Made by a program: the position numbers and the translations under genes. Shown piece after piece: positions 9,979 to 21,954 of a DNA stretch of 64,000 bases. The notes beneath the pieces are model-generated. The model did no database searches, had not been told where the DNA came from, and saw only the letters and a list, made by a program, of their open reading frames with translations. This DNA comes from Lactuca virosa. Taxonomy: Eukaryota > Streptophyta > Magnoliopsida > Asterales > Asteraceae. The stretch covers positions 117,911,785-117,975,784 of the forward strand of contig CAKMRJ010005634.1 of assembly GCA_928212115.1 (NCBI GenBank), given 5' to 3'. Numbering within the stretch: position 1 is the stretch's first letter; the number at the start of each line of letters is the position of its first letter.

Positions 9979-10719
9979 ATGGTTGCCTTACTGACATATA
10001 TTTCTATGGACCACCTACGCTTTATTGTCTATCCCGAAGATGATCCTTAGGATAGGTCCCTTGAAATTAGATGTTAGGGACAAAGAGTGAGGATAGTGGT
10101 AAGGGGTAATCGGGTTGATGATTTGATAATAATAAATAAAGAATTAATTATTGTGGGTTGAAAACCCTATGTGCTCACCAAGCCCCCAAGCCTGACCCAC
10201 CCAGTTTCTTATTATATAGGTAGTGGAATAAGAGCACAAGTTTGATGATATGATGATAGATTTATGGATGCCTATAGGCCAGTAGTTTAGATAAACTAGT
10301 GTAAGGCCTGTATCATTTCGTTTATGCTTATGTACTGTATCGACAATGACATCCCAAGGTTTTTAATATAAATAAAATACGTCTCTTTGGAATTGTTTGT
10401 AAATATCATTATCATGTTTTTTTGGGAACAGATTCCGCAATTTTATTCTTTTAAGGATTCTCTGATTTCAAAATAATCATAAATAAATCGGTTTTTTCTG
10501 GCCGTGAAATTGGGGTTTTCACATGGTTCCAAAAAATAGTTTGGAAGAAATAACTCTAAATTGATCATATAATCTCTCTGTCTCTCTAAAAATACATCAA
10601 GAAAAGGTATTATGTTTTCTTGATTCGAATTAGGTCTATAATTCAGATTGGTTTTGTTCTTGAATTATCTCACTCCTGAATTCATTTATCCCAGGCAATA
10701 GGGACGAATTACATACCTC

Positions 10720-12895
10720 AGAAAGTGTTGAAAACATGATCGTAGAAGTTATCCAAGTATATATTGTTATTGAAGTCTAGCAGTATATCCTTTCTCTTGA
10801 AGAACAAATCATGCTCCACCACCAAAATAGATCCTTACAAGATTCTCTTATCGATAATTCTTCCTCTCCCACTATTCTAAATGCAAATCACAATAATTAG
10901 GGCTCTTCTTCTTTTAACCGGGTCAACAAAATGATCAGGTGGTGGCTGATACCACTATGGTAGTGGCTGAAACAACCGAATGGGTGGCAGCAGTGGCGGT
11001 CCACATCAACGCTACATCTATGGCTTATCCAAGTGGCAGAGGCTAGGGTGGTTGGCAGTTTCAGTTGCCGACGTTCTTTCCTTAACGGCCTAATTTATCA
11101 GTGCATGGGTTGTTGCCTTCTCCCATTGAAGAAACAACCCACTGGCTCAGTAAAAGTTTCAGCAAAGTTCGACCACAACAACAACATCAGTCGACCCCTT
11201 GGCCTATTTCGGATTCATCTACCTACCAACCTCAAGCCCACATTGCTGGTCAACCCACTCCTTGGCAGTTTTATAATTTTCCAACTCAATCCGATATGGC
11301 CACATCTCTTCCACAAGATTTCAGTACCATGAATCTTCAAGGATTGGGAAATGCTTATTGGTACACTGACACCGGGTCAACCACACATCTTTATGTCGAC
11401 TCAAGTATTCTCAAGTCTTTTAGTGACAAATGCAATTCTTTTTTAGTTTTAGTCAGAAATAGATCTCACATTCTTATCACTTACCAGTCACAAGCCTTTG
11501 CGCATCTTATCTTTAAATAATGTACTCATCATTCCTCAAATTATTAAAAAAATTCATTTATGTACATTAATCTACTCGAGATAATAAGTGCACTATTGAG
11601 TATGACAAAATTGGTTTCTCTGTGAAGGATTATCGGACTCGTCAAATCGTCTTCCGATGTGACAACGCATGTGATCTTTATCCCGTTACCATCTTGTCTC
11701 CTCAAGTGTTTCTCTCTGTTATATCTTCCACATTGCATCAAAGACTTGGTCATCCCGGTCAATAATCTTCAATCATTTACTTTCCAAAAATTTTATTTCA
11801 TGTTATAGCAAGGATTCTAGTTTGTTTTGTCATTCTTGTCAACTTGGCAAGCATGTTCTTTTGTCATTTCATTTTGCATAAACTGATGTTATTTCTTATT
11901 TCATGTTATTCATTCTGATGTTCGGACCTCTCCACTGCAAAGTCACAGTGGCATCAAATATTATGTTCTATTTCTTGATTAATTACTCATTTTCTATGGG
12001 TTTATCCATTGAGACAAAAATCTGAAGTATTCTAAAAATTCTTACATTTTCGTGCTTATGTTTAAATCCAATTTCACACCGAAATTAAAGTTTTCAAGTG
12101 TGATAATAGAAAACAATTCAACGATAATCAATTTCACTAACTATGTGACACTCATGGTATTCACATGCATTTCTCTTGTCCATTCACATCCCAACAAAAC
12201 AGAAAATATGAATGAATGCTTCGAACTATAAATAATATTGTTTGCACTCTTTTGTTCCAATCACACCTTCCCCCTACATATTTGTGGAAGCTCTTCACAT
12301 GGCAAATCACTTAGTAAATAACCATCCATAAACCACCCTTAATCATTACACACCCTTTCTAATGAAGAGTATAATTCCCTTATTTCTAATGAAACTTGCA
12401 TACTTGTGCCTCGACCTTCCATTACTAATGTGGTTAATTATATTCAGTTTTTTTAAAAATAAATTTACTATAGATGGTTCTTTAGCTCGCTACAAGGAAC
12501 TCCTAGCTGCCAACGGTCGTAGTCAGTGACCTAGCATTAACTGTGAGGAGACATTCAATCCGGTTGTAAAACTGGCTACTATTCGCACTATGCTCAGGTT
12601 GTCTATTTCACATCATTGGCCCGTCCATCAGCTAGATTTGAAGGCTGTTTTCTTCACGACCATCTTCAGGAGACAATATACATGCATCAGCCACAAGGGT
12701 TTCATAACCCCTCTCTTCCGGATCATGTCTCCTTACTTTATATGTCTCTTTATGGTCCCAATAAAGCACCTCGGGCATGGTACCATATGTTTGCAAAGTT
12801 CATCATAGGCTTTGGTCTCAACAACAAGAGATCAGATTCATCTATATTTATTTACCTCCAGGGGGGGCATGTTTCTTACTTATTATTGTATGTAG
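10720..12895 (+). pseudogene. copia G gag-PR-INT-RT (5' part)
   Basis: Gag-like frames include LSLEEQIMLHHQNRSLQDSL (about 10795-10855) and a Gln/Pro-rich linker at 11101-11330. The protease active site YWYTDTGSTTHLYVDSS is intact (11359-11410, DTG). The GAG-pre-integrase motif HQRLGHPG (near 11740) and CHSCQLGKH (near 11835) follow. The integrase core is badly eroded. RT returns at 12590-12890 with QLDLKAVFLHDHLQETIYM, QPQGF, SLYGPNKAPRAWY and LLLYV, in two frames. This is the RE1/Tnt1-type order of Ty1/copia, with stops and frameshifts. Confidence 0.8.
12891..12895. repeat. target site duplication of copia C, left copy
   Basis: TGTAG directly before the LTR start TGTTGG; the partner TGTAA is at 20782-20786. 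Four of five bases match. The host sequence is the Tyr-Val-Asp of a copia RT, which confirms the site. Confidence 0.8.
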
Positions 12896-13635
12896 TGTTG
12901 GATTTGGTGTCTAAGCCCATAACTATAACTGGTATGTACTTGACTCGATTGTAGCATGGTCCTTTTGGGTTGCCTTCACCAGTGCAATTTGATAGGATGA
13001 ATTTTGAGAATAAGGTTATTTATGGTTTATTAATATATTACAAGTATAATATATTAATACGGAATTATTTAATTAGTATTGATCAAGAATTAATTTATTA
13101 ACTTTGTGATCAAAAGAGGCTAATTAAATATATGGGAATTGATTATGTAAATCAATCATTCTTGTAGTGTGGGCTAATGATCCATGATTATGGGCTAAAC
13201 TAATCCATGGATAGTCCATGGAGGTTAAACCCATGGAGCATGAGAATGTGGAAATTCATTGGTTATTAGGGTTTACCAAGTGTAACCCTAGCATGTCCAA
13301 CACTATAAATAGAACCCGCCATAGCCAAAAACAGTTGCCTCTTCTCTTTGAGATAAATAGATTATTCTCTTAAATCATCCTCTTGCATATTGGTGTTTGT
13401 GAACCATTAGAGGCATCACACTTGAGGTGCTCAAGCTTTCAAGGGTCAAGAACTACAAGTCCTTCAAAAGGTATGTCATCTATCTAGATGTTTTATTCAA
13501 TTGGCAATTTGTATGCTCCTTAGGACAATGCTTTGGAAAAATTGAAATATACATGTATAATAGAGAAAACATAGATCCAAAGCATTTAGGGTTGTATGTG
13601 CACCATAGGAGTGTTATGGTGCTCAAAACCCAACA
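12896..13635 (+). repeat. 5' LTR of copia C (740 bp)
   Basis: TGTTGGATTTGG to CAAAACCCAACA. TATA box at 13304-13310 (TATAAAT), about 330 bases before the LTR end. Contains an AT-rich palindromic stretch (ATATATTACAAGTATAATATA region near 13033-13057). Confidence 0.95.
13304..13310 (+). promoter_or_regulatory. TATA box in the 5' LTR of copia C
   Basis: CACTATAAATAGAACCC, with counterparts at 20449-20455 (right LTR), 37697-37703 and 44714-44720 (element E) and 57816-57824 minus (element D). Conservation across the family supports a real core promoter. Confidence 0.75.
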
Positions 13636-13636
13636 G

Positions 13637-13649
13637 TGGTATCAGAGCC
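13637..13649 (+). other. Primer binding site (initiator tRNA-Met) of copia C
   Basis: TGGTATCAGAGCC one base after the LTR end; it matches the complement of the 3' end of plant initiator tRNA-Met over 12-13 bases. The same site is at 38053-38065 in E. Confidence 0.93.
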
Positions 13650-13725
13650 TAGGATTGTTTTCTATTATATTTGATGCTTACTAGTTTTTCAAAGCTGAAA
13701 AGTCGAAATTTTGGCCTCTGACTGG

Positions 13726-13814
13726 TGAACTCGCCGAGTACATGAACAGACTCGATGAGTCCACTCAGTAACAGAGCAACTCGTCGAGTCTAGTTCATGT
13801 ACTCGACGAGTTGA
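13726..13814. repeat. cluster of ACTCGCCGAGT-type palindromes, copia C leader
   Basis: Four near-palindromic 11-base words in 90 bases: ACTCGCCGAGT, ACTCGATGAGT, ACTCGTCGAGT and ACTCGACGAGT, about 90 bases after the PBS. Element E has the equivalent cluster at 38136-38221. The centre varies while the arms ACTCG/CGAGT stay. Confidence 0.8.
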
Positions 13815-14108
13815 AGGCTCTGTGTGCAGAATTTCGAGTTTCTTGGCCTGGTTTGGATTTGGAACACTACCACAAACTGTTTTGGATCATTGGAAATGTT
13901 TTTTATGATATGGTAGTCCTTATACTCATCCAACCACAAGATAATTGTCAAAGTTTTAAAATAATTTTTGTTTTTTTTTTTTTTGATAAACAAAATTGCT
14001 TTCAAATTGTTGACTAGAAATTATCTTGATTATGAGTTTAGTTAGATCACAGATTATGTGATAATTTTGTTGTTAGAAAAAATGATCTAAATGAATTTTA
14101 ATGACCTT

Positions 14109-14228
14109 CATAACTTGTCCTCAAGTTATGGAAAATGAAAGGTCTCACACATTAAAATCCAATTAAACTCATAAGTTATGAATGTGAAGAGTTTTGACAA
14201 GTTTCAAAACTTGCCCTCAAGTATTGGA
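14109..14228. repeat. hairpin pair CATAACTTG / CAAGTTATG in the copia C leader
   Basis: At 14109-14130 a perfect stem (CATAACTTG with CAAGTTATG, loop TCCT). A weaker second copy at 14206-14227 has loop CCCT. Element E has four copies at the same place. Confidence 0.65.
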
Positions 14229-14321
14229 ATTTGTAAAGTCACACTAATGAAACTTTAATTCCAAACCCTAGAGTTTTAAAAGTTAAAATTCAACCCTTAT
14301 ACTTTATAATATTATAAGTTT

Positions 14322-14325
<4 letters not shown>

Positions 14326-14370
<45 letters not shown>

Positions 14371-14372
14371 TA
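14326..14372. repeat. (TA)n microsatellite, copia C leader
   Basis: About 20 TA units. A TA array sits at the same relative position in E (38988-39030), so this repeat is carried by the family. Confidence 0.9.
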
Positions 14373-14383
14373 TGATTAAGATA

Positions 14384-14830
14384 AAGTCGGTCTTACCGTT
14401 AGTAGGCCTCATTCACAAAGTCGGTCTATAAGGGGGGTATAAGGTTACTGCCTATAAAATGGTAGTTTAATGGGTGTCCACTCTCACCCACCGTTTCCTT
14501 GACTGGTGGAGGGTCGTTAGCCGAACGGGTAGGATAGGACATTAATTCTCTCTCATTAAAAGTATAATGATAAAAATATAAAGTAACTAAACTTTTTATT
14601 AAAATTTCCAATCTTAGTTACTTTAGGAAAAATGTGAAATAGTGCTAATCCATGAAATTACACTTTGCACCTTGTTAAGTCGTTAGTGGAGCGTGTGTGG
14701 TTAACCGGCAAACTAATATGGGACTGACATGTGTGGCAAAGGGTAACTTAGTGTTAATCATAGATCAATGGAGTGTGTGTGGTTAACCGACACATTGGTT
14801 AGGTGATTTGTAACATTGGGTGTAACAATC
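14384..14830 (+). repeat. conserved leader block of the copia C/D/E family
   Basis: A noncoding tract with GTCGGTCTTACCGTTAGTAG, CTCACCCACCGTTTCC / GGTGGAGGGTCG and CCGAACGGGTAGGA, then two modules GTGTGTGGTTAACCG...CACA (about 14690 and 14775). Nearly the same sequence occurs in E (39050-39480) and, inverted, in D (63485-63905). It lies between PBS and gag, where packaging or dimerisation signals are expected, and is better conserved than E's coding region. Confidence 0.7.
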
Positions 14831-15167
14831 TAATTTGCATGATTATTCACTCCTTGTTTGTGATCCTCGGCATCCCAGTCACAAACTTGAAGGGCACAAT
14901 CGAGATTTAAACATGCCATTGAAAAAGTTCATTGAATCTCAAAGATCTAGGAATTTCAAACCAATTAAAACTTAATATCTATTTCGTTTTTCATGGTGGA
15001 AATTAGTAAATCATCATTTACCTACCTTCAAATATTTTAGAATTGGATTACGGCATCGCTCTTCGCAATTGTAGAATATTGTGTTGGGTCCTAGCCTTAA
15101 TATTTCATATTGGGTGTAATATTAAGGATAATCATCTAATCTAAACTTTGTTTTTCTTCTTTTACAA

Positions 15168-18100
15168 ATGTCTATCCCAAACAATGCTTCCAAACCAATC
15201 CCTTCAGGCTCTTTCTCCCTCATGAACCTATGTGGGAGGGCGATTTTCGATGGCTCGAACTTCAATGACTGGATTCGAAACATCAGGATGGCTATTCGTT
15301 ATGAGGACAAAGAATATGTCCTAGATAAAGAGCTTAAGGAGATTGATGCCACCACTGCTACTCCCGAACAAATCGCTAAACACACTACTCATGAGAGGGA
15401 TGCAACAAAGGTGTCGTGTCTAATGATTGCAACCATGAATGCGGAGCTGCAGAAGTCCTATGAGGACTACTACCCCAATGAAATGTATCATGATTTGATG
15501 GAAAGATACCATCAAAGTGCTCGGCATGAGAAGTATGAGATCATTGCCTCCATGATCACAACCAAAATGAAGGATGGTGAACCCATCACGGCCCACTTGC
15601 AGAAGATGTAGAGATTCGTGGACCGCTTGCTTAAGTTGAATGTCAATTTTGATGAAGAGTTGGCCATAGATATTATTCTACACTCTTTACCTTCTTTTTA
15701 TGATCAGTTTCGTATGACTTATCATATGAACAAGGAGGAGGTCACTCTTACCAAGCTTCAAGTCCTTCTTAGGACTGCAGAAAGCGATCTGAAAGGCAAG
15801 TCGGTTGTATCTACTCCTACTACTACTTCTGCCCATGTTCCGGCAATCGGACATGGGAAGGGAAAGAAGAGGAAGGATTCCTACAAGAGCCGCAAGGGAA
15901 AGTCTCTTGATGGATCCTCTTCAAGTGGCACCAAAGCTGGTTCTGTTAATCCCTTTTCCAATCCGAAGGAAACAGAGTGCTTCCACTATCATGATAAAGG
16001 GCACTGGAAACGAAGCTGCCCCAAGTACTTGCAGGACATTAAGGATGGGAAGATCAAACCCTCATTTGCAGGTATTTACACTATTCAATCTAATAACTCA
16101 TCGCATGCTAATTCTTGGGTCCTTGATACAGTTTGTGGTATTCACATTTGTTCTGATTTGCAGGGACTAAAAAGAAGTAGGGATGTGGAGCACGGGAAGA
16201 TTTGATTTTATTCTTTATTGCTTAGTAATTGTTTAAATTTAGATTTGAATAATTGTTGTTACTCGGCCGATATGGCGAGAAATGTTATTTCCTTACACAG
16301 TTTGTATAAACAAGGTTTTACATTTTCCTTTAATAATGAAAATGGTGGTATTTATGCTTATTGTGATGGTGTATTTTATTTTGAAACATTACCTTGCAAT
16401 GGTATATATGAAACTGTGATGATTGTAGATAACTTAGGAAATAATGTGTTGAATATTGATTCTTCCAATGAATTGGATAAGGCATGCTTGTGGCACTGTC
16501 ATCTTGGACATCTCAACAAGAAGCGCATAGCCCAACTCCAAAAGGCTGGAGTTTCGGAGTCATTCAACTTAAGGTTAGATGATACTTGCAAATCTTGTTT
16601 ACTTGGAAATATGACCAAGTCAACATTCACTGGTACTTGTGAAAGGAGTGAAGGTCTGTTGGATCTCATACACACTGATGTGTGTGGACCATTCAGAACC
16701 GCCACAAGGGATGCTAACCGCTTTTATGTGACTTTTACTGATGATTATAATAGATATGGGTATATTTACTTAATCAAGCATAAGTCAGGAACCTTTGAAA
16801 AGTTCAAAGAGTTTAAGCAAGAAGTGGAGAATCAACTGGGTAGGAAGACAAAGATGTTACAATCCGATCGTGGAGGAGAGTATCTTAGTATCGAGATACT
16901 TCACTATCTTAAGGAATGTGGAATTGTTTCACAATTGACGCCACCTAGGACACCACAGCTTAATGGTGTGGCTGAGAGGCGCAATAGAACCTTGCTAGAC
17001 ATGGTTCGTTCCTTGATGAGTCGAGTTTCATTACCTATCTCATTATAGGGGTATGCTTTAGAGACTGCCACCCATATCCTTAATCTAGTCCCTACCAAAA
17101 CGTTTTCCAAAACACTTCACGAGATGTGGACAGGGAAAGTTCCCACATTAGACCACATCAAAGTTTGGGGTTGCGAGGCTTTTGTGAGAAAATAAAATCA
17201 CAACAACCTCGAACCTCGGAGTGAGCGATGTATTTTCATCGGCTACCCACAGAAATCCTTTGGATATCTCTTCTACAGACCGAGTGACAATGTTGTCTTC
17301 GTTGCGAGGAGAGGAGTCTTTTGCGAGAGAGAACTCATAGGCCAAGGAAACAGTGGGAGGCAAATTGACCTTGAAGAGCTTCAAGAGTCAAGCGGTGAAG
17401 GAACCTCAAACACTAGCAATCAACCTGAGGAGGAAACTCCAGTTGATCCAATTGACGAGTCCTTACCTCTAAGGCGTTCCAGTAGAGTTAGAAATACACC
17501 TGAGTTTTATGGTTTCCATATTACTACTAAAGGTGATAAATTTATTAGTGATAGTACACTGGTAAATTTGGATGAACCTAACAACTACAAGGAAGCCATG
17601 GCAGGCCCCGAGTCTGCAAAATGGAAAGAGGCTATGGACAGCGAGATTCAGTCCATGTATGACAATCAAGTTTGGAACTTGGTTGATAATGTGTCGGGTC
17701 GTAAGACAGTCGGGTGCAAATGGATCTTCAAGAAGAAGACCAAAATGGATGGGAAGGTACACAAATATAAGGCGCGACTGGTTGCGAAGGGCTTTACTCA
17801 AACTCCGGGAGTTGACTATGATGAGACCTTCTCACCAATAGCGAAGATTAAATCTATAAGGGTTATGTTGGCCATAGTTGCATTTCATGATTATGAAATA
17901 TGGCAAATAGATGTCAAAACCGCTTTCCTTAATGGAAAGTTGGCTGAAGATGTTTACATGAGTCAGCTAGAGGGTTTTGTCAATTCAAAGTACCCTAATA
18001 GAGTGTGTAAGATTGAGAAATCCATTTATGGACTGAAAGAAGCATCTCGCAGATGGAATCTTTGTTTTGATGAGAAAGTCAAAGAGTTTGGATTTTCGAG

Positions 18101-19130
18101 AAGCGAGGATGAGTCCTGTGTATATGTCAAAGCTAGTGGGAGTATAGTGAGCTTTATAGTATTGTATGTAGATGACATACTGCTCATAGGAAACGACATC
18201 CCAACCTTGTAGGAGGTCAAGTCCTGGCTTGGGAAGTGTTTCGCTATGAAGGACCTCGGAGAAGCTACTTATATTCTAGGGATAAGGATATTGAGAAACA
18301 AAAGTAAAAGACTAATAGGACTTAGTCAAAGTACATACTTGGACAAAGTGTTGAAACATTTCAGCATGGAGAACTCCAAGAAAGGTGACTTACCTATCCA
18401 AGGCAATGCCAAACTGAGTAAGACTCAGAGTCCGAGTATAGAGGCTGAGATAGCAGAAATGAGTCATATACCATATGCTTCCGTAGTTGGTTCGATCATG
18501 TATGTTATGACTTGTACTCGCCCTGATGTAGCCTTTGTTTTGAGCATGGTCAGCAGATATCAAGGGAATCCTGGTAAAGCTCATTGGACTGCAGTTAAGA
18601 ACATTCTTAAGTACCTATGGAGGACTAAGGATCGGATCCTTACCCTTGGTGGGAGTGATGACTTGAGAGTGACATGGTATAGCGACGCCAGCTTTCAGAC
18701 CGACAAAGATAATTTCCGCTCTCAGTCGGGCTGGGTGTTTACCCTGAATGGAGGAGCAGTGACATGGAAAATTTCCAAGCAGGAGACTGTAACTTATTCA
18801 ACGTGCGAATTAGAGTACATAGTAGCAACCGAAGCATCGAAGGAGGCGATATGGTTGAAAAACTTCATTGGAGACCTTGGAGTCATTCCATCCATAAAGG
18901 AGCCTATGAAGATTTTCTGCGATAATGAAGGGGCGGTTTCCTTAACCAAGGAACCAAGAGATCATGGTAGATCCATGCATATCGACAGAAAGTACCACTT
19001 CATAAGAAATCAAGTAGAAGAAGGGAACCTCGTGGTAAAGGGGATATTGTCAGAGGACAACCCAGCAGATCCTCTTACAAAGGGACTGACTAGGGTTAAG
19101 CACTTGCAGCATGCGAGGTCATTGGGCTAA
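15168..19130 (+). pseudogene. copia C gag-pol polyprotein (1320 codons, five stops)
   Basis: One continuous frame from ATG 15168 to TAA 19128-19130, interrupted at 15609 (TAG), 16203 (TGA), 17046 (TAG), 17193 (TAA) and 18210 (TAG). Order: Gag (FDGSNFNDWIRNIRMAIRYE), zinc knuckle, protease, GAG-pre-integrase (HCHLGHLNKKRIAQLQ ... CKSCLLGNMTKS), integrase core (HTDVCGPF, QSDRGGEYLS, LNGVAERRNRTLLDM), RT (GCKWIFKKKTKMDGK, IDVKTAFLNGKL, VLYVDDILLIGND) and RNase H (WYSDASFQTDKDNFRSQSGW, EDNPADPLTKGL). The knuckle reads CFHYHDKGHWKRSC, lacking its second Cys, and the protease reads LDTVCG instead of DTG. Relative to D, the stop at 16203 accompanies a loss of roughly 45-50 bases. Single-frame gag-pol is normal for plant copia. 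Confidence 0.93.
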
Positions 19131-20027
19131 AGGACGATATTAGTTTTAGTAATTAGATAAATCAAAACTTGTAATAGCTAAATTGTAATTGACATTTGAT
19201 GATTAAATAAAAGGAGTTTTATTTATAAGTAAAGTTACTGTCTTGTGCCAATTATTTACCCATTGTTTTACTTTGCATGTTTTGACTTCCAAAATAATAA
19301 AAAATTATAATTATTATTATTATTCAAACCATCCACAGTCGATCATACGTTGGAAGTAAGTATGAAATAAGATTTGTCATGAGTTGGCTTGTAGATTGTC
19401 TAAGGAGTTAGACATAGAAAAAGTGTGCTACACCATTCATGAGTGCTCCTGAAATAAGATTTGAGTATTGGATTCAAACCGCACTCACCTAAATTACTTC
19501 ATGGAATTTATCACGAGTAATTGTGAGACGATAATATCATATAATCTTCAAACCAAGATATATGAGTTGTTGACTACGAGTTGGTTGTGCATTGATGGCA
19601 TGAAAACGCATCAGTAACTTGATGTTATAAAATGTGTCGTTGTGCATGATTTGATGAGTAGTTAGTATAAGAATATAATGTCGAAGTTTATCTGTTCCTT
19701 TTATCCTAAGAGGATTAAAAGCGATATCTTGGGCCCCTCGATGATTCTGTTTGACTAATGTGTCGGGCCCGGTCAGAACTAAATTGATGTGTTCAGTTAT
19801 GTTCTATGTCAGACGAATCAGAAATCGGCAAACAAATTGCAGGACAATAAGTATGACTATGTTCCATGTGTTTGTCCGCACAGATATCTTGAGAAGAGAG
19901 GAGTATATGATCCCTTATCTGAAGGACGCGTCACTGACTAGGTCAGAGTTCGACAACAACTTTTGAAAGCTTACGATTACTAAGTCAGATCCTGAAGTGC
20001 ATAAGCAGTAATAGTTATTAGACTTAT

Positions 20028-20040
20028 CCAAGTGGGAGAC
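20028..20040 (+). other. Polypurine tract of copia C
   Basis: CCAAGTGGGAGAC immediately before the right LTR; the same tract precedes the right LTR of E (44277-44289) and, inverted, of D (58264-58276). Confidence 0.85.
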
Positions 20041-20781
20041 TATTGGATTTGGTGTCTAATCCCATAACTATAACTGGTATGTACTTGACCCGATTGTAGC
20101 ATGGTCCTTTTGGGTTGCCTTCACCAGTGCAATTTGATAGGATGAATTTTGAGAATAAGGTTATTTATGGTTTATTAATATATTACAAGTATAATATATT
20201 AATACGGAATTATTTAATTAGTATTGATCAAGAATTAATTTATTAATTTTGTGATAAAAAGAGACTAATTAAATATATGGGGATTGATTATGTAAATCAA
20301 TCATTCTTGTAGTGTGGGCTAATGATCCATGATTATGGGATAAACTAATCCATGGATAGTCCATGGAGGTTAAACCCATGGAGCATGAGAATGTGGAAAG
20401 TCATGGGTTATTAGGGTTTACCAAGTGTAACCCTATCATGTCCAACGCTATAAATAGAACCCTCCATAGCCAAAAACGGTTGCCTCTTCTCTTTGAGATA
20501 AATATATTATTCTCTTAAATCATCCTCTTGCATATTCGTGTTTGTGAACCATTAGATGCATCAAACTTGAGGTGCTCAAGCTTTCAAGGGTCAAGAACTA
20601 CAAGTCCTTCAAAAGGTATGTCATCTATCTAGATGTTTTATTCATTTGGCAATTTGGATGCTAGTTAGGACAATGCTTTAGAAAAAATGAAAATATGCAT
20701 GTATAATAGAGAAAACATAGATCCAAAGCATTTAGGGTTGCATGTGCACCATAGGAGTGTTATAGTGCTCAAAACCCAACA
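20041..20781 (+). repeat. 3' LTR of copia C (741 bp)
   Basis: Matches 12896-13635 with a few per cent substitutions. First bases TATTGG, so the terminal TG has become TA. Ends in AAAACCCAACA, followed by the TSD copy TGTAA. Confidence 0.95.
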
Positions 20782-20786
20782 TGTAA

Positions 20787-21325
20787 ATGATATTGTGTTG
20801 ACAACATCCTCTACCAGTCTTCTTCAACAGGTTATCGTTATACTTCGTTTAGATTTTTCCATGACCACTCTGGGCTCTCTTAATTATTTCCAAGGCATTG
20901 CGATTACACGGGATCGACATGATATGTTTTATCTTAGTACAACAATGCCATAGAGATCCTTGAGCAAGAAAAAATGCTCAATTGCAAGACTACACGCACT
21001 CTAGTGACACTTCTGCTATGTTTTATGGAACCAGTTTTCCAGTTACTAATCTTAGTCTCTACAGGAGTCTTGTTGGCGCTTACAGTACCTCATTTTCACC
21101 AGACTATACATTACATATGTTGTCCAATAGGTTTGCCTATTTATGAATGATCCCATAGAGCTGCACTTCTCGGCTCTAAAATTCATTCTATAGTACATTC
21201 GTGGCACTCTTGATCATGATTTACAGTTATATGTTGCCTCTGATGTTGACTGGGCCGGCTTCCCATCTACTTGTCGTTCTACATCGGGATATTGTGTGTT
21301 TCTAATGGGTTTTCTAGGTTACAAA
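20787..21325 (+). pseudogene. copia G RT/RNase H (3' part)
   Basis: Continues G after the C insertion: NDIVLTTSSTSLLQQVI, FSMTTLGSLNYFQGIAITRD, then in other frames KMLNCKTTRT, YRSLVGA and SDVDWAGFPSTCRSTSGYCV, the copia RNase H core. Stops and shifts interrupt it, and the C-terminal end is lost near 21325. Confidence 0.8.
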
Positions 21326-21954
21326 AAAAGATTTTCACAATAGATTTTTATCATAAACACTTATGGGCACATGCAACCTATAACTCTATATCATTTTCTC
21401 AATTATAGAAACATACTTTATGAAACAACATCTAGTATATTAAAATCGAAATTTACTAGAGTTAGAATCATACCTTTAACAACAAACATTTAATAAAAGA
21501 AACCTTCTTGTAAATCTACTTGGAAAGCTAAATCCAATAATGTTGTAGCCTCTAATGTGTCACACCTAAAATCCTAGGAAACCCTATGATCGATATTTAG
21601 GAGAGAAGGGAACTAGAAAAATTGATTTCTATGTATGAGAGGGTAAGGGATAGGTTTTCATAAGGTTATGACCCTTTATATAGCTGCCAGATAACCCTGA
21701 AACCCTATATTTGAATATTAAAATAATAGTATTTTAATCTAATTCGAATTATGTTTCCTTATCTGATTCAAGAGGCTTCCAGAACTCTTCTGGACACTCT
21801 TTGAAATAGTCCACAACAAGGAAGGATCTAGAATTGCCTTCCTTTCTCAATTATTGAACAATTTCTATTCAACCGTGACACCCTTTAATTAAATCTAATT
21901 AATCAAAAAATAATTCTGATTAATTCTATGTAATTCATAATTAAATATTCACTA

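Larger units (their letters stand above)
8898..10523 (+). repeat. LTR H, right part (plus strand)
   Basis: It begins where element A ends and runs to TTGGGGTTTTCACA (CA end at 10523). It contains a GTGTGCGCGGCACAC palindrome at 8946-8960, a TATA box (CTATAAATAG, 8968-8977), a CT-rich start region and a long leader-like tract with no coding frame. This is the organisation of a plant gypsy LTR from U3 through U5. The first part is presumably left of element A, outside the window. No PBS follows, so it is a solo or truncated LTR. Confidence 0.6.
12896..20781 (+). mobile_element. Ty1/copia element C, full length (7886 bp)
   Basis: LTRs 12896-13635 and 20041-20781; PBS at 13637; a 1.5-kb structured leader; one gag-pol frame 15168-19130; PPT at 20028-20040; 5-bp TSD. 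The right LTR starts TATTGG instead of TGTTGG. The two LTRs differ by a few per cent by eye. Five in-frame stops and no obvious frameshift in gag-pol, so it is relatively young but defective. It shares family with D (57470-64000) and E (37276-45069). Confidence 0.95.

Noticed and set aside
13637..13649. tRNA-like TGGTATCAGAGCC
   Set aside because: A primer binding site adjoining an LTR, not a tRNA gene; no cloverleaf around it.
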